Part shown: in pieces, positions 7,711-15,459 of the stretch | How positions within the stretch are numbered: the stretch's first letter is position 1 | Layout of the letters: each line of letters opens with the position of its first letter | DNA from: Bacilli bacterium | Lineage (GTDB): Bacteria > Bacillota_I > Bacilli_A > RF39 > UBA660 | Assembly: GCA_028684735.1 (NCBI GenBank) | Contig: JAQUFI010000012.1 | Coordinates: forward strand, 1 to 21,330 | Direction: 5' to 3' | Length of the DNA: 21,330 nucleotides | Translations under genes and position numbers: made by a program | Notes under the pieces: generated by a model | The model's database searches: none | What the model was told of the DNA's origin: nothing | The model's input: the letters and a program-made list of their open reading frames with translations, nothing else

Positions 7711-7914
7711 AGCGATAATAAAGAATTAGTAATAAAATTAATTATTGATAGCGAGTTAGTGGTTGGTGGAAACTAATAATAATATTTTATGAATTCATCT
7801 TTTAGTCGTATATTAAAGGTATACCGGTAACGCGTTATAGTATTAAGATAGACATTGTCTATAAATTAAGGTGGTACCACGTAGATCACGTCCTTATCTG
7901 GATGTGATCTTTTT
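7711..7914 (+). promoter_or_regulatory. T-box riboswitch (tRNA-Phe responsive) upstream of pheST
   Basis: The T-box AAGGTGGTACCACG is at 7868-7881. Stem I begins near GCGATAATAAAGA (7712 onward) and closes with TCTTTTAGTCG (7799-7809). The distal part contains the GTGGTTGGTGGAAAC segment (7759-7773). The specifier is TTC (Phe) at 7794-7796, followed by the customary A. The UGGU in the bulge pairs with an ACCA 3' end with A73, as expected for tRNA-Phe. The antiterminator (AAGG with CCTT at 7892-7895) and the terminator GATCACGTCC/GGATGTGATC (7884-7893/7900-7909, then T5) share bases and exclude each other, the canonical design. No promoter of its own is evident. Confidence 0.92.
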
Positions 7915-7929
7915 GTTAGAGGAGGAACT

Positions 7930-8991
7930 ATGAAATATAAAATAATAAAAATTCAGGAAGAAATAGATGGAAAATTAAGTGAAGTTACTAATACCAAAGA
8001 AGTACTTGATTTAAAAGTTGCTTATTTAGGTAAGAAAGGTTCAGTTAGTGAACTAACTAATATGCTTAGTAAACTTGATATCGAAGAAAAGAAAGAGTAT
8101 GGAGCTTTAATTAATAATCTAAAGCAAGATATAAATCAAAAAATAGAAGTTACGATTGAGAAGTTAGCTGAATCAGAAATAAATAAAAAAATTGAAAAGG
8201 AGACGATTGATACTACTTTACCAGCTTCTAATATTGGAGTAGGGGGAACTCATCCGATTACCAAAACAATCGATGAAGTTGAAGAATTATTTGTGTCAAT
8301 GGGGTATGATGTTGTCGAAGGACCAGAAGTAGAATTAGATTTATATAATTTTGAAAAATTAAACTTACCAAAAGGACATCCGGCTCGTGATGCTCAAGAT
8401 AGTTTTTATATTACTGATGAAGTATTATTACGGACTCAAACCTCGCCGGTTCAAGCTAGAACGATGGAAGCCAATTTAGAAAAAGGACCAATCAGAATGA
8501 TTTGTCCTGGTAAAACTTATCGTAGGGATGATGACGATGCAACGCATTCTCATCAATTCCACCAAATCGAAGGTTTGGTAATTGATAAAGATATATCGTT
8601 AGCTGATCTTAAAGGTACTTTGGAAGTATTTGCTAAAAAAGTATTTGGTGAAGGCCGAAAAATTAGATTTAGACCAGGTTTCTTCCCATTTACCGAACCA
8701 TCAATTGAAGTTGATGTCTCTTGCTTTAAATGTGGTGGTGAAGGATGCTCATTATGTAAAAACATTGGTTGGATTGAAATATTAGGTGCAGGTATGGTTC
8801 ATCCGAATGTTCTTATAAATTGTGGTTATGATCCTGATAAGTATCAGGGCTTTGCTTTTGGAATGGGTCCTGAACGAATTGCTATGCTAAAATATGGTAT
8901 TAATGACATTCGTAATTTTTATATTAACGATTTACGTTTTCTAAATATGTTTAATCGTATAAATGGGGGTGATGATAATGAAACTAAGTAA
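7930..8991 (+). CDS. pheS: Phenylalanyl-tRNA synthetase alpha subunit
   Basis: PheS is the catalytic subunit of the (alpha-beta)2 class II enzyme that charges tRNA-Phe. The 353-residue chain has the N-terminal coiled coil (about 1-90). The catalytic core follows: GGTHPITKTIDEVEELF near 100, EGPEVELDLYNFEKLN, motif 2 RRDDDDATHSHQFHQIEG, and motif 3 GFAFGMGPERIAML. A four-cysteine insertion (C265, C268, C273, C276), common in Gram-positive PheS, precedes the GWIEILGAGMVHP block. An AGAGGAGGA ribosome site lies 5 bases before the ATG. The gene overlaps pheT by 14 bases and the pair is controlled by the upstream T-box. Confidence 0.97.
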   Translation: MKYKIIKIQEEIDGKLSEVTNTKEVLDLKVAYLGKKGSVSELTNMLSKLDIEEKKEYGALINNLKQDINQKIEVTIEKLAESEINKKIEKETIDTTLPASNIGVGGTHPITKTIDEVEELFVSMGYDVVEGPEVELDLYNFEKLNLPKGHPARDAQDSFYITDEVLLRTQTSPVQARTMEANLEKGPIRMICPGKTYRRDDDDATHSHQFHQIEGLVIDKDISLADLKGTLEVFAKKVFGEGRKIRFRPGFFPFTEPSIEVDVSCFKCGGEGCSLCKNIGWIEILGAGMVHPNVLINCGYDPDKYQGFAFGMGPERIAMLKYGINDIRNFYINDLRFLNMFNRINGGDDNETK

Positions 8992-11365
8992 GAAGTTTTT
9001 AAATGATTTTATTGATATTGAAAATATTGATTATCATGAATTAGCTGATAAAATGGTCTTAGTTGGGAATGAATATGAATCCATCAAAAGAATTAGTGAA
9101 GCTACTAATGTAGTTGTTGGTTATATTAAGGAATGTCGAAAGCATCCTGAATCTACTAAGTTAAGTATATGTAAGGTTGACATCGGTGATAAAGTTGTTC
9201 AAATTTTATGTGGCGCCCCTAATGTTAAACAAGACCAATACGTAGCTGTTGCCAAGGTCGGAGCTATTTTACCAGGTAATGTGGAAATAAAAAAGGCTCA
9301 ATTAGCAGGAATGGAATCTAATGGAATGATTTGTGCTTTAGATGAATTAGGAATTGATTCAAAGTATTTAACCGAAGAAGATAAAACAGGTATTCATCCT
9401 TTAATGGGAATCCCTGAAATTGGTGAAGATGCCATTAAGTATTTAGGTTATGATGATGAAGTAATTGATTTTGAATTAACAGCTAATCGTGGTGACTTAT
9501 TGAGTATTAGAGGAATGGCCTATGAAGTAGGCGCTATTTATGGTAAAGAGGTTAAACTACCTGATACTAAAGTCGAAGAAATAAAAGATAATATTAAAGA
9601 TGAACACACCTTAACAGTTAAAACTGATAATTGTTCTATTTACCTAGCCAAAAAAGTTAAAAACATTAAGATAATGGAAAGTCCTAATTTTATAAAAAGT
9701 CGATTAATGGCTAGTGGTATTCGACCAATTAACAATGTGGTTGATATTAGTAATTATGTGATGTTAGAATATGGGCAGCCACTTCATTTCTTTGATGCTG
9801 ATAAAATAGGTAGAGATGTCATCGTTAGAATGGCTAACCAAGGTGAAACATTAGTCACTTTAGATGGTAAGGAAAGAACTTTAAGTGATAGAGATATTGT
9901 TATTGCTAATCCAGAAGGGGCAGTTGGTTTGGCTGGTGTTATGGGTGGATTAAATACCGAAATAACTAGTGACACTAATAGTATTTTTATTGAATCAGCT
10001 ATCTTTGATCCAATTCATATTCGTAATACCTCTAAAGAGATACTACGTAGTGAAGCTAGTAATCGTTATGAAAAAGGAATTGATCCTAATGGTTCGTTAC
10101 TAGCTATTAACCGTGCTTGTTATTTACTACATAAGTATGCTGAGGGTGAAGTTGTAAGTGATATATTAGTTCATGATAAAGCTAATAAAGAAGATAAAAT
10201 AATCGCTATTACCCTTAATAAAATCAATAATATTTTAGGAATGGATTTAGAAACGAAAGAAGTAGAGAAAATATTTAAAGATTTAGGCTTTGAATCTATT
10301 ACGAAAAATAATACTTTTAAAGTCAGTGTGCCAACCAGAAGATTAGATATCAATATTGAAGAAGACTTAATTGAAGAAGTAGGAAGATTATACGGTTATG
10401 AAAATCTAGTTGGTAAACAACCAATAACTTCGATTAAACAAGGTTCTTATTCAAGAAAAGATAAAATGGTTAAAATGATTAGAACAAGACTAGAAGCTTT
10501 AAATTTAAATCAGGTTATTACTTATTCTTTAGTAAGTGAAAAAGAAGCTGATCAATTTGATATCAACAATCATGAAAAAATAGTGATTAGTAATCCTATG
10601 AGTGAAGATAAAAAAATAATGAGAGTTAGTTTAATCCCGTCATTATTAAGTGTTTTTAAATATAATCTAGCTCGTAATATTAAAGATATTAATCTTTTTG
10701 AAATAGCCTCATCTTATTATAAAAAGGATGATAAGTATGTCGAAGAAACATTAATTAGTGGTCTAATGTATAATCACTATTATACTAATAATCACCAAAA
10801 TAAGATTATTAAAACTGATTTTTATGTACTTAAAGGAGTAATTGAAAACCTCTTAAATTATCTAGGATTAAATAATCGCTATCAATTTAAAATTGAACAA
10901 TTACCAAGTGAACTTCACCCAGGTAGAAGTGTCAATGTTATGTTAGATAATGAATTGATTGGTTTTATTGGTCAAGTTCATCCTCAATTATCGAAAAAAG
11001 AAGTCTATGTTTTTGAACTTAGTCTAGATAAATTAATGACAAAAAAGGTAAGAGAAATCAAATATAAAGAATTATCAAAATACCCTGATATCAATAAAGA
11101 TATAGCTTTCTTAATTGATCGTGAAACACCAGCTTTAGATATTATTAATGTTATTAAAAGAGCAGGTGGACGAATGCTGGCAAACATTGATGTCTTTGAT
11201 GTTTATGAGGGTGATAATATTAGTGATAATCAAAAATCCATTGCTTTTGCTTTAACATTCTCTGATTCTTCTAGGACTTTAACAGAAGAAGAAATAAATG
11301 TTGTTTTAAATAAGATTATTAATGAAGTTGAAACAAAGTTAAAAGCTAAATTACGAACTAAATAA
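8978..11365 (+). CDS. pheT: Phenylalanyl-tRNA synthetase beta subunit
   Basis: PheT provides tRNA binding and editing. From ATG 8978 the protein has 795 residues, the usual length. In-frame ATGs at 8963 and 8972 exist, but GGGGGTGAT at 8965-8973 is the ribosome site for 8978. The order of parts is an N-terminal segment, an EMAP-II-like OB-fold tRNA-binding domain (about 39-150, VVVGYIKECRKHPESTKLSICKVD), the B3/B4 editing region starting with TANRGDLLS (168-176), the B5 domain ending in PTRRLDI (452-458) and EDLIEEVGRLYGYENL, a pseudo-catalytic core, and the C-terminal ferredoxin-fold anticodon domain (696-795). Translation is coupled to pheS by the 14-base overlap. A terminator follows 2 bases after the stop. 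Confidence 0.97.
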   Translation: MKLSKKFLNDFIDIENIDYHELADKMVLVGNEYESIKRISEATNVVVGYIKECRKHPESTKLSICKVDIGDKVVQILCGAPNVKQDQYVAVAKVGAILPGNVEIKKAQLAGMESNGMICALDELGIDSKYLTEEDKTGIHPLMGIPEIGEDAIKYLGYDDEVIDFELTANRGDLLSIRGMAYEVGAIYGKEVKLPDTKVEEIKDNIKDEHTLTVKTDNCSIYLAKKVKNIKIMESPNFIKSRLMASGIRPINNVVDISNYVMLEYGQPLHFFDADKIGRDVIVRMANQGETLVTLDGKERTLSDRDIVIANPEGAVGLAGVMGGLNTEITSDTNSIFIESAIFDPIHIRNTSKEILRSEASNRYEKGIDPNGSLLAINRACYLLHKYAEGEVVSDILVHDKANKEDKIIAITLNKINNILGMDLETKEVEKIFKDLGFESITKNNTFKVSVPTRRLDINIEEDLIEEVGRLYGYENLVGKQPITSIKQGSYSRKDKMVKMIRTRLEALNLNQVITYSLVSEKEADQFDINNHEKIVISNPMSEDKKIMRVSLIPSLLSVFKYNLARNIKDINLFEIASSYYKKDDKYVEETLISGLMYNHYYTNNHQNKIIKTDFYVLKGVIENLLNYLGLNNRYQFKIEQLPSELHPGRSVNVMLDNELIGFIGQVHPQLSKKEVYVFELSLDKLMTKKVREIKYKELSKYPDINKDIAFLIDRETPALDIINVIKRAGGRMLANIDVFDVYEGDNISDNQKSIAFALTFSDSSRTLTEEEINVVLNKIINEVETKLKAKLRTK

Positions 11366-11367
11366 TA

Positions 11368-11396
11368 AAAAAAGAATATGTTTTATATTCTTTTTT
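11368..11396 (+). terminator. Intrinsic terminator of pheST
   Basis: A 12-bp stem AAAAAAGAATAT (11368-11379) / ATATTCTTTTTT (11385-11396) with loop GTTTT starts 2 bases after the pheT stop. The repeat is symmetrical, with an A tract before and T tract after. Confidence 0.8.
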
Positions 11397-11404
11397 GAAA
11401 TATA

Positions 11405-11433
11405 TTGGTTTCTTTTTTAAAATATGGTAAAAT
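11405..11433 (+). promoter_or_regulatory. SigA-type promoter for the 11476 gene
   Basis: -35 TTGGTT (11405-11410), a 17-base spacer and an extended -10 TGG-TAAAAT (hexamer 11428-11433). It lies between the pheT terminator and the next gene, 43 bases before the ATG. Confidence 0.65.
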
Positions 11434-11475
11434 ATTATTAATAAGATACTATATTTATTTAGGAGGTAAGTAAGT

Positions 11476-12105
11476 ATGAAATTTGAAAATAAAATAATTG
11501 TTATGTTATTAGCTGCTTTAATCTTACTATTACTCATAAAACCAATTAATGATAAGATAATTGAACCTAATAAGAAAATGTCAATTGATAATTTAAAACA
11601 ATTATTTCCATCACAAAAAATAGTTCAAACCTTTAAACAAGGAAAAGACGAGTATAAAGTAAAGGTTAATAATATTGTAAATTCTGGAGATTATACTTTA
11701 ATTGAGACAGAGTATGATATTGAAGAAGCAGATGGCATAAAAACAATTTATACTTCTTATACGATTGAGGATGAAAAAGTAATCAAATCAGATAAACATG
11801 TTAAAAATGGGAATATTATTGATTATACTAGTCAAACTGAAGTCATAGTTGGAATTCCTTATAAAAATAAAACATGGATTGATAGTAGTGATCAAACAAT
11901 TTACAAAGTAACAGATGTAACTGAAAATCAAGTAACGATTGAAAGTATCAAACCCATTGATGTCTTGGATGATGATAAGCAAGAAACTATTCAAAAAAAA
12001 TATAAAGAAAAAATGATTTTTGAAAAAGGTAAAGGAATGGTTCTCTTTAGAAGTGAAGTAACTGATTATCCAGGAAGTATTTATGAAATAAAATTAGTAA
12101 AATAA
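11476..12105 (+). CDS. Signal-anchored extracytoplasmic protein of unknown function
   Basis: I do not recognise the family. The 209-residue protein starts with MKFENK and a strongly hydrophobic segment (about 7-22, IIVMLLAALILLLLIK), which is a signal anchor or uncleaved signal peptide. There is no lipobox cysteine and no Cys anywhere in the chain. The rest, about 185 residues outside the cell, is rich in alternating hydrophobic and polar stretches typical of beta strands, with many Lys, Asp and Thr. The stretch TIYKVTDVTENQVTIESI and the late KYKEKMIFEKGKGMVLFRSE have the look of a repeated beta-sandwich or lipocalin-like fold, but this is only an impression. It has a GGAGG ribosome site, its own promoter and its own terminator, so it forms a single-gene unit. 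Confidence 0.8.
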   Translation: MKFENKIIVMLLAALILLLLIKPINDKIIEPNKKMSIDNLKQLFPSQKIVQTFKQGKDEYKVKVNNIVNSGDYTLIETEYDIEEADGIKTIYTSYTIEDEKVIKSDKHVKNGNIIDYTSQTEVIVGIPYKNKTWIDSSDQTIYKVTDVTENQVTIESIKPIDVLDDDKQETIQKKYKEKMIFEKGKGMVLFRSEVTDYPGSIYEIKLVK

Positions 12106-12154
12106 AAGATATATGGTCTAGGGAAAAAATAACTACCATTATATCTTTTTTTTT
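12104..12154 (+). terminator. Intrinsic terminator after the 11476 gene
   Basis: AAAAGATATATGGT (12104-12117) pairs with ACCATTATATCTTTT (12135-12149), with one bulged T, around a 17-base loop, followed by an uninterrupted T run. The 5' arm starts inside the stop codon. Confidence 0.75.
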
Positions 12155-12239
12155 AAAGGAAATCTTAAATCTTTACAGTACAATATATTAGATAACTCAT
12201 AAATAAGATATTTTTAAATAAAATTATATAGGTGAAAGT

Positions 12240-12479
12240 ATGAAATTAATTGAAAGTTTTAGAAATTATCTTTTAGAAGAAGAGTTTAGGATCAATATTC
12301 TAAATAATAAAGTTAATATTATTAATTATACGGATATTTCTAATTTTGATAGTAATAAAGTAACGATTAGACATCGTAATGGTTCAGTGACAATTACAGG
12401 AAATAATTTAACTATTACCAGACTTTTAATTGATGAAGTACTTATTTTGGGCGATATTAAAAATATTGAATTAAGGTGA
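12240..12479 (+). CDS. yqfC: Sporulation protein YqfC (YabP/YqfC family)
   Basis: This 79-residue protein belongs to the YabP/YqfC family of small sporulation proteins, expressed in the mother cell under SigE in Bacillus; in Clostridia the YabP/YqfC and YqfD pair is also a spore marker. The family pattern is present: VNIINYTDISNFDSNKVTI, GSVTITGNNLTITRL and IDEVLILGDIKNIEL. The ribosome site AGGTGAAAG is 4 bases before ATG. yqfD follows after 3 bases, which supports the assignment. In the 85 bases between the upstream terminator and this gene I see no promoter that I can defend; a SigE-like CATAAATA near 12199 has no properly spaced -35. Confidence 0.88.
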   Translation: MKLIESFRNYLLEEEFRINILNNKVNIINYTDISNFDSNKVTIRHRNGSVTITGNNLTITRLLIDEVLILGDIKNIELR

Positions 12480-12482
12480 TTT

Positions 12483-13640
12483 ATGAGTCTTTTAACAAGT
12501 AAAATAGAAGTTAATATTAAAGGAAAAAATATTAAGCGTTTTATTACACGAATCATAAACCAAAAAATAGAGTTATTGCACATTAAACATATCAGTAGTT
12601 CTGAAGTTAATCTTAAAATATACGAAAAGGATTACGATAAAATATTAAAATTAAAAAGCATTTATGCCATCAAGATTATCAACTATTATGGTTTAATTAA
12701 TATTAAAAGGAAACTACATTTTCATCGTCTTTTATTATTAGCACTTGCCTGTGGTTTTATGTTAGTGGTTATTTTAAGCAATATGATTTTTAAGGTGGAA
12801 GTAATTCATAATAATCCTCAAATAAGGACCATTCTTTTAAAAGAATTAGCTAATCACAATATAAAGGCTAAAAGCTTTATAAAGAATTATGATTATATAG
12901 AAAAGGTTAAAGTTGATATTTTAAATAAGTATCGTCAAAACATTGAGTGGTTAGAGATCGAAAATATTGGTACCAAGTATATTGTTAGAGTTGAAGAAAG
13001 AAAGATAATTCAACCCAAGGAGAAGAGTGAACCACAACATATAATTGCAAATAAAAATGCTATTATAAGAAGAGTTATTTCATCATCGGGGGTTATTGTT
13101 AGAAATGTTGAAAATTATGTTAAACCAGGAGATATTATTATAAGTGGTCAAATAACGGAACAACAAAAGATTCGAGCTGAGGGAAAAGTATATGGTGAAG
13201 TATGGTATCAAACAACTGTATCTTTTCCACTTCAATATAAGGAGATTCTTTATACCAATAATAAAAAAGAACTTTATGCTTTTCAGTTTTTAAATAAATA
13301 TTTAACTTTAGATTTTAATAAATATGAAACTAAAAAAATAAATAATCAAAATATTCTTAAACATTTATATTTACCCATTGGTTTAGTTAAGCAAACCCAA
13401 CTTGAAACCAAGGAGATTGAAAAAATATATACTATTGAGCAAGCGATTGATGAAGCTATTTTAATTGGACGAAATAAGGTGGAAGATAAATTGAAGGAAA
13501 ATGAGTACATAATGGATGAAAAACAATTGAAAGTTAATGTAAAAGATAGTAAAATAGAAGTAGATATCTTTTATGTTGTTTATGAGAACATTACAGGATA
13601 TCAACCAATAATTGAGGTGGAAGAAGATGTTGAGAGATAA
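12483..13640 (+). CDS. yqfD: Sporulation protein YqfD
   Basis: YqfD (SpoIV-associated YqfD family) is a membrane-anchored sporulation protein whose biochemical role is unclear. The 385 residues fit the family length of just under 400. A cytoplasmic N-terminal domain (1-78) is followed by one membrane segment (about 82-103, RLLLLALACGFMLVVILSNMIF) and a large extracytoplasmic domain with the family blocks IEWLEIENIGTKYIVRVEER and ANKNAIIRRVISSSGVIVRNVENYVKPGDIIISGQI, near residues 155-225. The ribosome site AAGGTGAT overlaps the yqfC stop. It overlaps the next gene by 14 bases. In Bacillus phoH and yqfF follow yqfD; here they are absent. Confidence 0.92.
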   Translation: MSLLTSKIEVNIKGKNIKRFITRIINQKIELLHIKHISSSEVNLKIYEKDYDKILKLKSIYAIKIINYYGLINIKRKLHFHRLLLLALACGFMLVVILSNMIFKVEVIHNNPQIRTILLKELANHNIKAKSFIKNYDYIEKVKVDILNKYRQNIEWLEIENIGTKYIVRVEERKIIQPKEKSEPQHIIANKNAIIRRVISSSGVIVRNVENYVKPGDIIISGQITEQQKIRAEGKVYGEVWYQTTVSFPLQYKEILYTNNKKELYAFQFLNKYLTLDFNKYETKKINNQNILKHLYLPIGLVKQTQLETKEIEKIYTIEQAIDEAILIGRNKVEDKLKENEYIMDEKQLKVNVKDSKIEVDIFYVVYENITGYQPIIEVEEDVER

Positions 13641-14241
13641 TATCATTGTTTTATTTGAACAAATGTGGCCGATGCTATTAATTTGCGTGGTTATTTTATC
13701 ATCAACTCGTATTGTCTGGATTATTGAAAATAAAAAGAAATTTATTTTATATAAAGAAATATTTATTTTAGGTTTTACTGTTTATATTATGTGTTTATTC
13801 CATGCCGTAACTTTTCAAGATGTCAGTTGGTCAACTTCTAATTTGGTCCCATTTAAAGAAATTCTTAGATATGACATTGGTAGTTTTAAATTTTTTAAAA
13901 ATGTGATTGGTAATATGTTATTGTTTATTCCATTTGGTTTCTTTATCTCTTATTTTATTAAAGTTACTAAAACTAGATATATTATTTTTCTAACACTACT
14001 TGCCTCTATAACGATTGAAACAACTCAATATATGATTGGAAGAGTTTTTGATGTCGATGATATTTTCTTAAATTTATTAGGTGGACTAGCAGGTTATTAT
14101 ATTTATGCTCTTTCAAATGATATCCTAGAAAAAGTGCCACGAGTCTTGAAAAAACCACTATTCTATAATATAATTACCATAGTTATTACGCTATTAATTG
14201 TGTTATATTTATTCAATATAATTAAAATAGGGGGAATTTAG
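13627..14241 (+). CDS. VanZ-like family membrane protein
   Basis: The 204-residue integral membrane protein has about six hydrophobic segments (near 12-31, 41-60, 91-111, 118-135, 143-162, 182-200). The VanZ signature is clear: NLVPFKEIL at 72-80, FKNVIGNMLLFIPFGFF at 90-106, then SITIETTQYMIGRVFDVDDIFLNLLGG at about 127-153. VanZ itself gives low-level teicoplanin resistance, but most VanZ-like proteins are uncharacterised envelope proteins, and resistance should not be assumed. ATG 13627 is preferred over TTG 13612 because GAGGTGG lies 6 bases before it. It overlaps yqfD by 14 bases and ybeY by 1 base, so it is co-translated in this operon, at the place where other Firmicutes carry phoH and yqfF. 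Confidence 0.93.
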   Translation: MLRDNIIVLFEQMWPMLLICVVILSSTRIVWIIENKKKFILYKEIFILGFTVYIMCLFHAVTFQDVSWSTSNLVPFKEILRYDIGSFKFFKNVIGNMLLFIPFGFFISYFIKVTKTRYIIFLTLLASITIETTQYMIGRVFDVDDIFLNLLGGLAGYYIYALSNDILEKVPRVLKKPLFYNIITIVITLLIVLYLFNIIKIGGI

Positions 14242-14693
14242 TGAATAAGATTGAAGTTTATAATGAGACTAAAAAAGAAGTTAAAGAAATAGAAATAATT
14301 ATAAAATTACTTGATTTTGCAATAAAACATGAGAAATTAGATAATTTAGTTTTTAATCTTATCTTAGTTGATAATAAATATATTAGAAAGATTAATAAGG
14401 AATATCGAAATCTTGATACAGAAACAGATGTTATCAGTTTTGCCTTAGAAGATAATAAAGAATTCCCTGATATACCATTTCGGGTATTAGGTGATATCTA
14501 TATCTCACTTGATAAAGTTGAAGAACAAAGCACATTATATGGTCATAGTTTTTTAAGAGAGTTAGCTTTTCTAACTATTCATGGATTTCTCCATTTACTT
14601 GGTTATGATCACATGGATATTGAAGATGAAAAGATTATGTTTGATAAACAGGAGTTGATTTTAAGTGAATATGGAATACAAAAGAACTCATAA
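14241..14693 (+). CDS. ybeY: Endoribonuclease YbeY (16S rRNA maturation)
   Basis: YbeY is a zinc-dependent endoribonuclease acting in 16S rRNA 3'-end processing and ribosome quality control. The 150-residue protein carries the diagnostic zinc motif HGFLHLLGYDH at 114-124, and the upstream NKEYRNLDTETDVISFAL (52-69) and VLGDIYIS (82-89) blocks. The start is GTG 14241, whose G is the last base of the preceding TAG stop; AGGGGG 7 bases upstream is the ribosome site. It overlaps dgkA by 29 bases. Confidence 0.97.
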   Translation: MNKIEVYNETKKEVKEIEIIIKLLDFAIKHEKLDNLVFNLILVDNKYIRKINKEYRNLDTETDVISFALEDNKEFPDIPFRVLGDIYISLDKVEEQSTLYGHSFLRELAFLTIHGFLHLLGYDHMDIEDEKIMFDKQELILSEYGIQKNS

Positions 14694-15060
14694 GAAGTTT
14701 ACTTTAAAAAGATATAAAAATAGTTTTTTATATTCTTTATCAGGTATTTATTATAGTTTTAAATATGAACAAAACATGATTATTATTTTCTTATGTGCTA
14801 TTCTAGCTATAATAGCTGGATTGATTTTTAAAATAAATACTTTTGAATGGATAGCTATTGTTTTATTAATTGGGTTGGTTATAGCTACTGAATTAATTAA
14901 TACGGCCATTGAAGCGGTTGTTGATTTAACGACATCAAAGCAACACCCCTTTGCTAAAATAGCTAAAGATTGTTCGTCAGCTGCTGTCTTAGTCTTTTCG
15001 ATTATGGCTTTAATCAATGGAATAATTATATTTTTACCTAAAATCTTAAAACTAATTTAA
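14665..15060 (+). CDS. dgkA: Diacylglycerol kinase family protein (likely undecaprenol kinase)
   Basis: DgkA-family proteins are small membrane kinases; in Gram-positives the usual substrate is undecaprenol, recycling the cell-wall lipid carrier, while diacylglycerol is minor. The 131-residue protein has the family signature ELINTAIEAVVDLT near 75-88, then HPFAKIAKDCSSAAVLV near 93-109, and three membrane segments. The N-terminal tail of about 25 residues is basic. Start choice is uncertain: GTG 14665, 10 bases after a GGAG, or ATG 14671. It overlaps ybeY and is followed after 12 bases by cdd, the Bacillus order ybeY-dgkA-cdd-era. Confidence 0.94.
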   Translation: MNMEYKRTHKKFTLKRYKNSFLYSLSGIYYSFKYEQNMIIIFLCAILAIIAGLIFKINTFEWIAIVLLIGLVIATELINTAIEAVVDLTTSKQHPFAKIAKDCSSAAVLVFSIMALINGIIIFLPKILKLI

Positions 15061-15072
15061 GGAGGATCTTAT

Positions 15073-15459
15073 ATGAACAATAAATTGAAACAATTATTAG
15101 AAAATTCATATAGTCCATATTCTAAATTTAGAGTAGCGGCTATTGTTGTTATGAAAGATGGCACTGAATTTAATGGTGTTAATGTTGAAAACGCTTCTTA
15201 TGGAGCTACTATTTGTGCTGAACGAAGTGCAATTGTTAGTGCCATTAGTTGTGGTTATCAAAAAGGTGACTTTGATAAGTTATATGTGATGTGTGATAAT
15301 GATAAAATAGGTATGCCTTGTTTTATTTGTCGTCAAGTCTTAATCGAGTTTTTTGATATTGAGGATGAAGTAATTTGTTTTAATAATAAGGGAGATAAAG
15401 AAGTATTTAAAGTAAAGGAACTATGCCCTTATCCATTTGGTGAAGAGGACTTAAAGTGA
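15073..15459 (+). CDS. cdd: Cytidine deaminase
   Basis: This enzyme converts cytidine and deoxycytidine to uridine and deoxyuridine in pyrimidine salvage. The 128 residues are the short tetrameric class with three cysteine zinc ligands: C48 and catalytic E50 in ICAERSAI, C83 and C86 in MPCFICRQ (the usual form is PCGxCRQ, so FI is a mild variant). NGVNVENASYG (34-44) binds the ribose, and the C-terminal CPYPFGEEDL matches the usual LLPFAFGPEDL. The ribosome site GGAGG is 10 bases before ATG. It overlaps era by 4 bases (GTGA). Confidence 0.96.
   Translation: MNNKLKQLLENSYSPYSKFRVAAIVVMKDGTEFNGVNVENASYGATICAERSAIVSAISCGYQKGDFDKLYVMCDNDKIGMPCFICRQVLIEFFDIEDEVICFNNKGDKEVFKVKELCPYPFGEEDLK

Noticed and set aside
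12155..12239. SigE-type promoter before yqfC
   Set aside because: CATAAATA resembles a SigE -10, but no -35 is present at the right distance and the region is almost pure A and T.
13627..14241. Glycopeptide-resistance gene vanZ
   Set aside because: The family match is clear, but no other van gene is nearby and the gene sits in a housekeeping operon; resistance cannot be inferred.
14751..15017. Open frame of 88 codons on the minus strand inside dgkA
   Set aside because: It is antisense to a certain gene, has no ribosome site and its residues mirror the membrane codons of dgkA. The other minus-strand open frames (for example 675-953, 7454-7663, 12326-12583, 13461-13646) are rejected for the same reason.
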